A DNA stretch of 64,000 nucleotides from JBGLNJ01 sp041300525 (GCA_041300525.1 JBGLNJ010000001.1:682001-746000), one strand, 5' to 3'. Shown: positions 42,188 through 51,629, numbered from the stretch's first letter. Notes: a model not told the origin generated them from the letters alone. A program made the numbers and translations.

Positions 42188-42565
42188 CTAGGCGCTGCGG
42201 CTCACACCAAGCTGAGCATCGGACTGCACGCGCACTTGACACGCGGCGCAGCCTTCCGGCAAGGGCTGGCCGTCAATCTGACGCGCCAACCAGCAGGGGA
42301 TGTCCGGCTGTTGCGCCGCCGCACAAGCAGCGCGCGCCTCGGCAGGACAGTTCTTGATTTCCCAGCACGGCCTGGTCATTGCGCCGGCGGCGCGTTGTTC
42401 CTGCGCCGAGCGAACCATGCCCTCAAATTGCTCATGGACCGCCTTGGGCTCCAGCCAGCGCTGGATCAGGTACCCGACCCCCATGACGATGAGAAGCGGC
42501 AACCCGATACGCAGGAAAAACATCCCGGCGATCACAAAAATATCCTGAATTGTTTGAGTGTTCAT
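42188..42565 (-). CDS. Membrane protein with a Cys-rich two-CW-like domain
   Basis: One hydrophobic helix (about residues 12-35) is followed by a Cys-rich segment CWEIKNCPAEARAAC, PDIPCWLARQ and GCAACQV. This spacing of CW and C motifs is similar to the two-CW domain found next to chemoreceptors and may bind metal or heme. The C-terminal ~15 residues are polar. It follows two very small genes on the same strand. Function unknown. Confidence 0.6.
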   Translation of the reverse strand: MNTQTIQDIFVIAGMFFLRIGLPLLIVMGVGYLIQRWLEPKAVHEQFEGMVRSAQEQRAAGAMTRPCWEIKNCPAEARAACAAAQQPDIPCWLARQIDGQPLPEGCAACQVRVQSDAQLGVSRSA

Positions 42566-42715
42566 TTTACCATCCTTCCCGTTCTACCCTTGGCTCTTCC
42601 AGTTGTACAATACACCCAAAGTGCCGGTAAGTCTATTGGGCAAGTGCCCCATAGAGGGTTGCCAACAAGTGCCATTTTGGGCCAATCTGAGTGGGTATGT
42701 CTTATCCCATGCCGC

Positions 42716-42829
42716 TCAGGCTTGCACCAGCCGGCGCATGGCGGACTCGCAACCCTGGCACCGCCCGCCAGGGCTGGTGTGACAACTGCAACACGGTCGA
42801 GCTACACAGCAGCCCGACGAGCATCCCAT
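42716..42829 (-). CDS. Possible 37-residue Cys-rich peptide
   Basis: ATG 42829 opens MGCSSGCCVARPCCSCHTSP and the frame ends at TGA 42716-42718 after GGRCQGCESAMRRLVQA. Eight or more Cys in 37 residues and CxxC/CxGC spacing suggest a metal-binding knuckle. The first 28 bases overlap the preceding small membrane gene. There is no strong ribosome site, so translation would depend on coupling. Confidence 0.35.
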   Translation of the reverse strand: MGCSSGCCVARPCCSCHTSPGGRCQGCESAMRRLVQA

Positions 42830-42924
42830 CGGCTCAAGAGCATACCCAGGCTCACCGACACCACGATGGGAAGGATCACTCGAAGTGCCAACATGCTAAG
42901 CAGAGCCACTAATCCGGTTTCCAT
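42802..42924 (-). CDS. 40-residue single-helix membrane protein
   Basis: ATG 42924 is preceded by GGGAGG at ideal spacing (on the minus strand) and the 40-residue product METGLVALLSMLALRVILPI plus a short tail ends at TAG 42802-42804. It is one transmembrane helix followed by RWDARR. The pattern LRxxLP...RW is similar to the first 35 residues of the two-CW membrane protein downstream, suggesting common origin or interaction. Confidence 0.5.
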   Translation of the reverse strand: METGLVALLSMLALRVILPIVVSVSLGMLLSRWDARRAAV

Positions 42925-43205
42925 TTTTGCCTCCCGTCTACCTCAACCAACAAATTGATGTTTCCCTGCTACAAAGGTATCATGCCAGGGCATGACACGT
43001 CAATCAGGCAAGCGGCCCAACTTTACGTGTCGCGTGCCCCCCATTCCGAGTCGGCGAGTGGCGATCTCAATGGTTTGAGTGGCATACAACCGCGCATATC
43101 TGGCAAAGCCAACCGACAAAAAAAATAGGGAGTGGATGAGGAGATTACCCCAGGCGGCCTGGGGTAAGAGGCAAATGGGTAACCTCTCCTACGAGGCGAC
43201 GGGAG
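42925..43205. other. Intergenic stretch with one hairpin
   Basis: TTACCCCAGG (43145-43154) pairs perfectly with CCTGGGGTAA (43158-43167). No open frame with support is seen. The hairpin lies close to the end of the small gene at 43206 and may be its terminator. Confidence 0.45.
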
Positions 43206-43415
43206 TCACAGGGCGTCACGAATCTGTTTGAGCCGGCGGAGGATGGCAGTAATATACCCGCTTTCCAGGACGCTTGCCAGGTGGCCCTCGGTAAAGCGGT
43301 CAGCGCGGATATGTGTGGTGAGCATTTTGCGGAGCGTCAACAAATCGGCGCTCGCAAGCGTGGCCCGCCGCACGTTCAAATCTTGTCCCCAGCGCGAAAC
43401 ACTCTCGAGACGCAA
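43206..43415 (-). CDS. Short conserved protein, DUF6508-like
   Basis: The ~69-residue frame contains TLRKMLTTHIRADRFTEGHL and SGYITAILRRLKQI, a pattern seen in DUF6508 proteins. A normal member is longer at the N-terminus, so this may be a short form or a fragment. The start is uncertain: TTG 43415 has no clear ribosome site. Role unknown. Confidence 0.45.
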   Translation of the reverse strand: MRLESVSRWGQDLNVRRATLASADLLTLRKMLTTHIRADRFTEGHLASVLESGYITAILRRLKQIRDAL

Positions 43416-43416
43416 C

Positions 43417-43444
43417 TTGACACGCTGAACAAACTGGTTATAAT
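43417..43444 (+). promoter_or_regulatory. Consensus promoter of tRNA-Lys
   Basis: TTGACA (43417-43422) and TATAAT (43439-43444) are both perfect and separated by 16 bases. Transcription would begin about four bases before the mature tRNA. Confidence 0.85.
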
Positions 43445-43454
43445 GGCGCGCGTT

Positions 43455-43531
43455 GGGCCGCTAGCTCAATTCGGTAGAGCAGGGGACTCTTAATCCCTTG
43501 GTTACAGGTTCGAGTCCTGTGCGGCTCACCA
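43455..43531 (+). tRNA. tRNA-Lys (anticodon CTT)
   Basis: GGGCCGC (43455-43461) pairs with GCGGCTC (43521-43527). The D-arm TAGCTCAATTCGGTAGAGCA, the anticodon loop CTCTTAA (anticodon CTT, reading AAG) and the T-arm GGTTCGAGTCC are present. The 3' end is followed by A and CCA (43529-43531), so CCA is encoded. Its own promoter and terminator flank it. Confidence 0.95.
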
Positions 43532-43635
43532 ATCGCCTTGTTATTCGGTTATTAATGTGCTGACCGCTGACTTCCAACTCCGCCAAGAATTGTAGAGTCG
43601 CGGTCGGCCCTTCCGGGCCGAGTAGCAATGCGATG

Positions 43636-43671
43636 AGCGCCCTCAGTCCTTTGACTGTTGGCGCTTTTTTT
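43636..43671 (+). terminator. Strong terminator downstream of tRNA-Lys
   Basis: AGCGCC (43636-43641) pairs with GGCGCT (43660-43665), with a second stem CAGTC/GACTG inside, followed by seven T. It should end the tRNA-Lys transcript. Confidence 0.8.
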
Positions 43672-43741
43672 GTTCCTGCTCGCGCGCGGCGAGGTAGTCG
43701 TCCAGGTCGGACTGCGGAATGAGATACGCACAGGTTCGCAA
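43643..43741 (-). pseudogene. Possible tail of an excisionase-like helix-turn-helix protein
   Basis: On the minus strand one frame ends LRTCAYLIPQSDLDDYLAAR, then EQEQKKRQQ, at TGA 43643-43645. The YLIPQSDLDDYL motif is typical of the end of MerR/excisionase-type small DNA-binding proteins. No recognisable helix-turn-helix precedes it, and the last codons overlap the tRNA terminator, so it is either a remnant or chance. Confidence 0.28.
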
Positions 43742-43979
43742 GGTCCTGGGCAGTTTCCACTCCGAATGGGGCCGCGAGCGTATGCCGCCTTGGCGACGGT
43801 GCTCAACACCACCAAGCGGGCCGGCCAGAATGTCTTTTAAAAACTGGCGAGTCTGTCTTGCACTACCTTGACCTGCAAACTGCGTGAGCAGTTACGGTGA
43901 TTCTATATTCGAACGCGGGCGCAAGTCAAACGGATAGACCCGAAGCGTGTGCGACCTGAAGGCTCGCCTGGACTTGGAT

Positions 43980-46199
43980 CTATCCAGGGGAGAGTTCCGC
44001 CAATAGCTCGGCGACCACCACATCCAGCGACCTGGGGCCGCTCTTGGGCGCGACTAGAGCCAATTCAACCCGCAATCGCTCGGCCTTGTTTTGGAGGTCC
44101 TGCTCGCTGGCAGGATGTTGGCACGCCAGCGCGATCAACTCGGCGGCTCGCTGTGGTTGCCCCTGCTTGGCAAAGAGTACAGCCAAGTTCACCAGGACTT
44201 TCATAAGGATCGTCCAGGTCTGGGTTTGGGCAGCGATTTGCATAGCCTCAACCAGATAGGCCCTGGCTCGCACAGCATCTCCGAGTGTACACGCAATCTC
44301 TCCCAGGTTGTTCAGGCATATCATGATCGTCCACTGATCCTGGATATTGCGTCCGATCATCAGCCCCGCCTGATAATGTTGTTGTGCTTCGGGATACGCG
44401 CCAAAGAGACAGGCGACCTCGCCCAGATTGCTCAACGCGACGGCCTGGCCCGATTGGTCACCGATCTTGCAGCAAATCTCCAGGCTTTCCTGATACAACG
44501 ACCGGGCCTCAGCATATTGATCCAGAATGTGCAGCACCGTGCCCAGGTTATTGAGGTGCACGGCGACGTTGAATGGATCCCCCAGTTCCCGGCTCAATGC
44601 CAAACATTCCTCAAACAGGCGTTGCGCCCGGGCATAGTCACCCTGGTGGCAGGCCATGTCTCCCAGCGTGTTGAGTGGAAAAAGTACCAGACGTGGATTG
44701 TCGCTGGCGCGGGCAATAGCCAGACCCTCTTCGAGTATGGGTTGCGCGTTTTCCATGTCTCCGGCATCGCAGCGGATCGCGCCCAGCAAGAAAAGCGAAC
44801 TGGTCGTTCCCCAGTCATTCTTGGTTTGCTTCGACAGCGCCAGACTTTTCTGAGCCAACTGCTCAGTCTCATCGTACCTGCTTTGTTTGCGGGCCACATC
44901 GGCCAGACTAACCAGGCAAAAGATCTGTTCGGACGGCATTCCCAGCCGTTCAGAGATCGCCAGGCCTTGCTCCAGGGCGGTCCTGGCCTGTTGGTAAAGG
45001 CCCTGGTAACGGCACAGCGCCCCCTGCCGAGACATCACTTGGCCGACAAGGCGTTCTTGCTGCGCGTCTCCCTGCCATCGCTCGATAGCATGGGCGAACA
45101 GGTCAATCCCCTCCCGGAACCGGCTCTGGGCCTCGTAAAACTGATACAGGCTTTCCAGGCTTTGCTCGATCTCGCGGACACAACCGTGTGAGACGGCTTG
45201 TCGCCAAGCCTGGCGCGTGTTTTCAACCTCCACGACCATGTCCAGCATAGCCTGTCTTTGTTGTTTTCCTTTCAGACGTTCCGCCTGTCGCTCCAGAAAG
45301 GCGGCGAAATGACGAGTGTGTTGCATCTGGGTTTCTTGAAGCGATTGCGGATTGGCTTCGAGTTTCTCCGCTGCATACTGCCTGAGCAGCTCGTGCATAT
45401 CGTACCGGTCGGGCGAAACACGGCGGAGCAAGGATTTGTCTATCAGGGCCGATAGGGTAGACGCAGATGTTCCAGCGACTTGAGCGGCAGCTTCTAGCCG
45501 AAATCCCCCGCGAAAGACCGACAGCCGGATAAACGCATCCCGCTCCACCTCCGAGAGCAAGCGCCAAGAGTGCTCGAACGTCGCCCTGATGCTCCGCTGC
45601 CGTGCGGGCACATTGCGGAGAGAGGTCGTCAAGACATTGAGATTGCTTTCGAGTTCTTGGGCGATGGCCTCGCAAGAGTGGACAGATACCCAGGCGGCCG
45701 CCAGCTCGACGCCCAGCGGCATCCCCTCGACCAACTGGCAAATGCGCGCCACGTGGGGCGCTTCTTCTGAAAGCGAAAAGCGTCTCTGCGCCTGGCCGGC
45801 GCGCTGCTGAAACAAAGTGATCGCACTGTAGGTTTTCCACCCCTCCCCCGGCCCCTCCCCTGACAAGGGGTACGTCAGCCCCTCGACCTCGTAGACCCAT
45901 TCCTCTTGCAGAGCCAACCGTTCTCGCGAGGTGGCGAGCAGCACCACGCCCGGCGCACGCTTGAGCAGATCGGCTACCAACTCGACTTCACTTTCTCCTT
46001 GGCTCGCGGAGGAAGCAGAACGAGAAAGCAAGTGCTCCACGTTGTCCAGGATCAGCAGCATCTCTCGCTTCGAATCATGCAGGTAATTCAAAAGCTGTTC
46101 TTTGGGGTCTTTACGCTCGTGGAAAGCGAACCCAATGGCGTCCGCCAGCGCGGACACGATCAACTCGGGCGAGCTAACGGCGGCAAGCGGCACAAAATT
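43980..46199 (-). CDS. NB-ARC/TPR regulator, N-terminally truncated
   Basis: The ~738 residues start within an AfsR/SARP-type NTPase domain: FVPLAAVSSPELIVSALADA, LLILDNVEHLL (Walker B), LLATSRERLALQEEWVYEVE and EGMPLGVELAAAWV. A winged-helix-like linker and about eight TPR repeats follow (such as ALEQGLAISERLG and AVHLNNLGTVLHILDQYAEA). The Walker A loop and everything before it (normally also a DNA-binding domain) are absent, because the sequence changes to unrelated DNA at about 46,199. ATG 46205 is therefore accidental. In an intact genome this would be a large ligand-sensing transcription regulator. Confidence 0.8.
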   Translation of the reverse strand, partial: NFVPLAAVSSPELIVSALADAIGFAFHERKDPKEQLLNYLHDSKREMLLILDNVEHLLSRSASSASQGESEVELVADLLKRAPGVVLLATSRERLALQEEWVYEVEGLTYPLSGEGPGEGWKTYSAITLFQQRAGQAQRRFSLSEEAPHVARICQLVEGMPLGVELAAAWVSVHSCEAIAQELESNLNVLTTSLRNVPARQRSIRATFEHSWRLLSEVERDAFIRLSVFRGGFRLEAAAQVAGTSASTLSALIDKSLLRRVSPDRYDMHELLRQYAAEKLEANPQSLQETQMQHTRHFAAFLERQAERLKGKQQRQAMLDMVVEVENTRQAWRQAVSHGCVREIEQSLESLYQFYEAQSRFREGIDLFAHAIERWQGDAQQERLVGQVMSRQGALCRYQGLYQQARTALEQGLAISERLGMPSEQIFCLVSLADVARKQSRYDETEQLAQKSLALSKQTKNDWGTTSSLFLLGAIRCDAGDMENAQPILEEGLAIARASDNPRLVLFPLNTLGDMACHQGDYARAQRLFEECLALSRELGDPFNVAVHLNNLGTVLHILDQYAEARSLYQESLEICCKIGDQSGQAVALSNLGEVACLFGAYPEAQQHYQAGLMIGRNIQDQWTIMICLNNLGEIACTLGDAVRARAYLVEAMQIAAQTQTWTILMKVLVNLAVLFAKQGQPQRAAELIALACQHPASEQDLQNKAERLRVELALVAPKSGPRSLDVVVAELLAELSPG

Positions 46200-46311
46200 C
46201 ATCAATTATGTAAGGGGGATAAGCACCCAGAAGGGTCTTGATCTGATAAACTATTACGGTAAAAAGAGAACAGCATCAAATAAGGGTCATAACAGAACAG
46301 TAAAAGAATAA
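46196..46311 (+). CDS. C-terminal fragment of a TetR-like regulator (Bacteroidota-like segment)
   Basis: The frame from 46196 reads KFINYVRGISTQKGLDLINY, followed by YGKKRTASNKGHNRTVKE and TAA 46309-46311. It looks like the end of a TetR-family regulator that precedes a TolC gene in Bacteroidota efflux operons. The DNA is much richer in A/T than everything around it. The 5' part is absent at the junction. Identity rests on 38 residues and on the neighbour. Confidence 0.45.
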
Positions 46312-46321
46312 ACATTTTTAA

Positions 46322-46994
46322 ATGAAAAGGAAGAATTTGATTTTAGCAGCATTCTCCTTAATGCTTTCCGGGGGTCTGGCATTTTCGCAAGAAAGTACAG
46401 CAGAGCTTAAGCTTACCCTGAAGGAGGCTCAGGATTATGCATTGATGAACAATAAAATGGTGCAGGCAGTAAAAACCGACGTACTGGCTTCGCGCATCGC
46501 AGTATGGGAAATGATATCATCAGCCTTGCCTCAGGTGAACGCATCAGGGTCATTTACCGACAACCTTAAGCTGATGACCACATTGCTGCCCGGCGATTTT
46601 TTTGGTCAGCCCGGGGTAAAAGTTCCTGTAACGTTCGGATCGGAATTTAACTCGAGCGGATCAGTTCAGGCAACCCTTCTGCTTTTCAATGCGCCATTAT
46701 ATATAGGCATAGAAACTACAAAGCTGGCTAATAAGCTCAGTGAGAAGAATCTGGAGAAATCAGAGCTTGATACCAGGGAATCAATAGCGATGGCATATTA
46801 CCTTATCCTGGTAAGCGAGAGGTCGCTTGAGATCCTGAAAGGTAACATTGACAATCTCAATGAGACCCTTAAATCAACAAGGGCAATGTATTCGGCCGGC
46901 ATGGCAGAAGCTACCGATGTTGACCAGATGATCTCAAATGTCAGCATGGTTGAAAACTCGAGAAGCTCACTGGAACGCACTATCGAACTAAACC
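46322..46994 (+). CDS. TolC-family outer-membrane efflux protein, N-terminal half (Bacteroidota-like)
   Basis: ATG 46322 opens a signal peptide (ILAAFSLMLSGGLAFSQ) and a TolC/OEP start: LTLKEAQDYALMNNKMVQAV, then SALPQVNASGSFTDNL and ETTKLANKLSEKNLEKSELD. An intact member has over 400 residues; here only about 224 are present, because the frame runs into the tRNA-Val gene. An outer-membrane protein is out of place beside Chloroflexota-type genes. Codon use (AT-rich third positions) also differs sharply. It is most likely foreign sequence joined to the contig. Confidence 0.75.
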
Positions 46995-47068
46995 GGGCGA
47001 ATAGCTCAGTTGGTTAGAGCGCTTCTCTTACAAAGAAGAGGTCCTGGGTTCAAGTCCCTGTTCGCCCA
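46995..47068 (+). tRNA. tRNA-Val (anticodon TAC)
   Basis: GGGCGAA (46995-47001) pairs with TTCGCCC (47061-47067). The D-arm TAGCTCAGTTGGTTAGAGC, the anticodon stem CTTCT/AGAAG with loop CTTACAA (anticodon TAC) and the T-arm GGTTCAAGTCC are present. CCA is not encoded directly after the discriminator A (the sequence is ACCCA). The 5' flank is the TolC fragment, so no promoter is visible. Confidence 0.93.
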
Positions 47069-47874
47069 CCCAAAAACCCGAAGGGTTTCACTGACCCTCC
47101 GGGTTTTTCTATCCGCCGCGCACTCAACCGCTGCTCGACGCATGTATTCCGCGATGCGATGCGCCACGCCCTGGGCGTGACGATGGGCATGGTCTGCAGC
47201 CAAACGCGCCCCGGCCCGCGCAAGGTCGCCAGGAACAGGCCTTCGCTGCCCAGCAGGATGTTCCTGAACCCCTTGATCATCTCGATGTCGAAGGTCACCG
47301 TCGGCTCAAACATCGCCACGTGACCATAATCCACGCGCAACGTCTGGTTGGGCGAAAGCGCGTACTCGACAATCTCGCCGTCGAACTCTACAAAAGCCAG
47401 GCCCGGCCCCGTAATGCGCTGCATGACAAAGCCTTCACCCCCGAATAGCCCCGCACCGATTTTCTTGTTGAAACCGATGTCGAGCGTGACGCCCTTTTCG
47501 GCGCACATGAAAGTGTGCTTTTGCAGCAAGAGCGACTGGCCGGGCGCTAAACCCACCGGCAGGATTTGGCCGGGGAAATCCGACGTGAACGCGATCATGC
47601 CCGCGCCCCCGGTGGCGGCAAAGTCAATGATAAACAGCGACGCGCCGGACACGGCGCGCTTGAGCAAGCCGCCCAGCCCGCCCGCGCTGGTCGTGTTCAT
47701 ATTGACATTGCTCGTCATCCACGACATCGCGCCGGCCTCGGAGAAAATCGCCTGACCGGGCTGCAGTTCGAGAATGGCCGATTGAAGCAACGAGCCGACG
47801 ATCGAATACTTTAATCCGCTGCGCCCCTGCCCCGCTTTGACGGCGGTCGGTGTTGGAACATCCAGGCTACTCAT
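47050..47874 (-). CDS. AIM24/TIGR00266-family protein, frameshifted near its end
   Basis: ATG 47874 follows AGGAGG and starts a beta-rich protein of the AIM24 family: LKYSIVGSLLQSAILELQPG, GAMSWMTSNVNMNTTSAGG, IAFTSDFPGQILPVGL and GSEGLFLATLRGPGRVWLQT. The normal end of the family (xLAxRIxxYL) is found in another frame (VAHRIAEYM, about 47,150-47,170), so a one-base slip near 47,175 is likely. As written, the frame passes through the terminator and stops inside tRNA-Val at 47050. Family function is unknown; trimeric membrane-associated proteins are known. Confidence 0.8.
   Translation of the reverse strand: MSSLDVPTPTAVKAGQGRSGLKYSIVGSLLQSAILELQPGQAIFSEAGAMSWMTSNVNMNTTSAGGLGGLLKRAVSGASLFIIDFAATGGAGMIAFTSDFPGQILPVGLAPGQSLLLQKHTFMCAEKGVTLDIGFNKKIGAGLFGGEGFVMQRITGPGLAFVEFDGEIVEYALSPNQTLRVDYGHVAMFEPTVTFDIEMIKGFRNILLGSEGLFLATLRGPGRVWLQTMPIVTPRAWRIASRNTCVEQRLSARRIEKPGGSVKPFGFLGGRTGT
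47072..47108 (+). terminator. Terminator after tRNA-Val
   Basis: AAAACCCG pairs with CGGGTTTT and AGGGT with ACCCT inside, followed by more T. It should end the tRNA transcript and also lies at the 3' end of the convergent AIM24-like gene. Confidence 0.75.
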
Positions 47875-47926
47875 GGTTCCTCCTGTTCGTGGTTGGATCC
47901 GGGCGGCACGGGAATGTCGCCCGAGG

Positions 47927-47977
47927 TTCGGGCTGCAAACATATTCGGGCTGCAAACATATTCGGGCTGCAAACATA
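47927..47977. repeat. Three perfect 17-base direct repeats upstream of the AIM24 gene
   Basis: TTCGGGCTGCAAACATA occurs three times without spacing at 47927-47943, 47944-47960 and 47961-47977. It lies 53 bases upstream of ATG 47874 and has no strong inverted symmetry. It could be an operator array or simple tandem duplication. Confidence 0.85.
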
Positions 47978-48044
47978 ATCGTGAACCGGGATAACGTCCA
48001 GTTAAAAGCAGCGCCACAGCAACCATGCGCGATGGACAAGAAAA

Positions 48045-48076
48045 ACTGGACAGCCTGCCCCGCCAGGCTGTCCAGT
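48045..48076. terminator. Perfect 13-base hairpin
   Basis: ACTGGACAGCCTG (48045-48057) pairs with CAGGCTGTCCAGT (48064-48076). It lies between the subtilase 3' end and the AIM24 gene. The region 47875-48216 holds no supported gene. Confidence 0.6.
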
Positions 48077-48216
48077 GGTTCCGGATAAGGATGAGTTTTG
48101 GCGAAATGCTCCCACACTAGAAACAAGTGGCACACACAAAATAGAATGCCAGTTTTCACCCTTGCCGGATAAAATACCCTTTCCCGTCAATCACTCGGAT
48201 TTTTCCAAGATTTTCA

Positions 48217-49590
48217 CTAGCGGATCACCAATTCATAATCCAGGTCGGCGTAGCTCACGGACGGGTCGGCTCGCAGTTCAGCCAGACGCGCCAACTCTTG
48301 CCCTTGAGGCACTTGCACTTTCCAGGCGCGCATTGCAGGCACGAACTCGGCGGCGGCTCCAGTGCGTTGAGCGGTTTGGGCCGCCTCGACTTCTGAATGG
48401 AAGGAGACGATGATTCGACCGGGCACGAACGGCGCGGTGACGAGCGACTGACTGGTTGGCGAAACCGGTGTGGCTGCCCCCACCACGCAGGTCGGAGTGC
48501 CGCCGCGCGCACCCATGGAAAGAGTTTGGAAGGCGTTGATGCGGCCACAGCCCGCATGTTGATCCCAGCCCGCTGTTCCCACCTCATCCGCATTGTCCAG
48601 GATGGCGGACGCAATCTGATCGGGCGTGTAGACGGAATACTGCGAGCGAACCAGGGCGGCCAGCCCGGCCACGTAGGGCGTGGCCATCGAGGTGCCGCTC
48701 ATGTAGCCATACCCGCCCCCCATCATGGTGCTATAAATGAGCGAGCCGGGCGCAGCGACGCTGACCGTGTTCCCGTAACTCGAGTAACCGGCCAGGGAGC
48801 CATCGGATGTCGCCGCGGCCACACTCAAGACATGTGCGCAATTGGCCGGCAGGTTATCTACGTTCGCCCCATCGTTTCCCGCCGAGGCCACCAGCACGAT
48901 GCCTTTTTCATGAGCATAGTCCACGGCGGCCTGCACATCGCCGGGGCACGGAGCCGCGCCGGCCACACTCATGTTGATGACGTTCGCGCCGTGATCGGCA
49001 GCGTAGCGGATACCGCTGGCAATCGCAGAGCTCCAGGTGTATCCCTCGCGCGTTGCAATCTTGACGGGCATCACCTTCGTGTCCCAGCCCAATCCCGCTA
49101 CGCCGATGACGTTGTTCGTCGCCGCGCCGATGATGCCGGCGACGTGCGTGCCGTGACCGTGATCGTCCTGGGTGTTGTCGTTGTCATCAATCACGTTCCA
49201 GCCGCTCACCAGTTTGCTCGCCAGGTCAGGATGATTCCAGTCCGCGCCCGTATCTAGCACCGCCACGATGACCGACGCGGAGCCGCGAGTCAACTTCCAG
49301 GCTTGGGAAGCTTTCACCATCTCCAGGCCCCACTCTTGCTTAAAGTACGCATCGTTGGGGATGAATGCCGGGCTGTCCGCCGTTGCAACCTGCATGACCA
49401 GGGGCAGGTAGATCACTCTCCCGCCAGTGGAGGAAGATATGGAAGCGGGGATTGGTGCGGTGGGGCCATCGCCTTCGGCGCGAGCAACCGCGACCTGGAA
49501 CCCAAGGCTAAGAGCAACGACGAACGCGAAAGAACACAGCACCGCCTTCGCACTGATCGCCTTTGTAATCCTCGCCTGTTTGCACACCAT
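48217..49590 (-). CDS. Secreted subtilisin-like protease with C-terminal propeptide-like domain
   Basis: The 457-residue protein has a signal peptide (SFAFVVALSLGFQVAVARA) and an S8 domain from about residue 85: Asp in VAVLDTGADWNHP, His in HGHGTHVAGIIG, oxyanion Asn in ASAGNDGANV and Ser in GTSMATPYVAGLAALV. The last ~70 residues (VPGRIIVSFHSEVEAAQTAQ to DPSVSYADLDYELV) match the fervidolysin-type inhibitor prodomain that normally precedes the catalytic domain. No such domain is at the N-terminus. ATG 49590 follows GGAGG. It should hydrolyse extracellular protein. Confidence 0.87.
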   Translation of the reverse strand: MVCKQARITKAISAKAVLCSFAFVVALSLGFQVAVARAEGDGPTAPIPASISSSTGGRVIYLPLVMQVATADSPAFIPNDAYFKQEWGLEMVKASQAWKLTRGSASVIVAVLDTGADWNHPDLASKLVSGWNVIDDNDNTQDDHGHGTHVAGIIGAATNNVIGVAGLGWDTKVMPVKIATREGYTWSSAIASGIRYAADHGANVINMSVAGAAPCPGDVQAAVDYAHEKGIVLVASAGNDGANVDNLPANCAHVLSVAAATSDGSLAGYSSYGNTVSVAAPGSLIYSTMMGGGYGYMSGTSMATPYVAGLAALVRSQYSVYTPDQIASAILDNADEVGTAGWDQHAGCGRINAFQTLSMGARGGTPTCVVGAATPVSPTSQSLVTAPFVPGRIIVSFHSEVEAAQTAQRTGAAAEFVPAMRAWKVQVPQGQELARLAELRADPSVSYADLDYELVIR

Positions 49591-50035
49591 GAGCCTGACC
49601 TCCAGCTATCATGGTAGCAAACAAGGGCATGGGAATCTGTAATTTTTATAGGCAGGCTGTGCGAGGGTTGCGTGCGAAAAAATTCAAGCTCCACGTGTGC
49701 TTGCCACATTTCGCACTCTTGCGCGATCAACAGGGTGTGGTTCAGCAACGCAAAAACTCTGAACCGCACCCCGATCAACCGGGTGTGGTTCAGAGTTTTG
49801 CGCACCTGGCGACTACAAGTCGCGGCAACAACAGCAAAACCTGCCTTCGCAGGTTCAATCCCCAGCCGACGAAGGTCGGCTTTGCTGCTCGCCAGAGGCG
49901 GGCGCGATTTCCAATCGCCAGCTAACGGGCAACGCAAAAACTTGAACCGCACCCCGATCACCCAGCTACGGGGATGAAATCAGGATTGTGTGGTAACATA
50001 GGTCGCTCTGCAAAAAAAAATCTATCGAGGTAGAT
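49591..50035. repeat. Intergenic region of several inverted and direct repeats
   Basis: GATCAACNGGGTGTGGTTCAG occurs at about 49,725 and 49,773, and its inverted form CTGAACCGCACCCCGATC at about 49,758, with a variant at about 49,938. The first pair forms a long hairpin with the AAAACTCT sequences (about 49,749-49,802). Two short hairpins, AACCTGC/GCAGGTT and AGCCGAC/GTCGGCT, lie at about 49,840-49,885. No gene is supported. The tryptophanase promoter should lie near its right end. Confidence 0.7.
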
Positions 50036-51427
<1,392 letters not shown>

Positions 51428-51512
51428 CACATTCTTTTGGCATAGCGGCAAGACTCAGAACTGGACACCCCTGGGGCCGTCTCTGGTGGCAACCTTCATG
51501 ACCGTGGAGAAA

Positions 51513-51542
51513 CAGCCCGCCGATCTCGTTGGATCGGCGGGC
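51513..51542. terminator. 12-base GC hairpin between tnaA and the regulator cluster
   Basis: AGCCCGCCGATC (51513-51524) pairs perfectly with GATCGGCGGGCT (51531-51542). It lies between convergent gene ends and could end both transcripts. Confidence 0.6.
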
Positions 51543-51629
51543 TGAACATTCCACACAAGCTGTGGGCGGCGAGATCAGAACATGGCAAAGTGACGAAAAA
51601 GTCCTTGTCGGGAAAGCCGGCAGAGGCGG

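Noticed and set aside
46196..47068. A genomic island integrated at tRNA-Val
   Set aside because: No integrase or direct repeat is present, the foreign piece is 0.8 kb, and it abuts the 5' end of the tRNA instead of the 3' end.
47927..47977. CRISPR array
   Set aside because: The 17-base units are directly adjacent with no spacers and no cas genes occur in the window.
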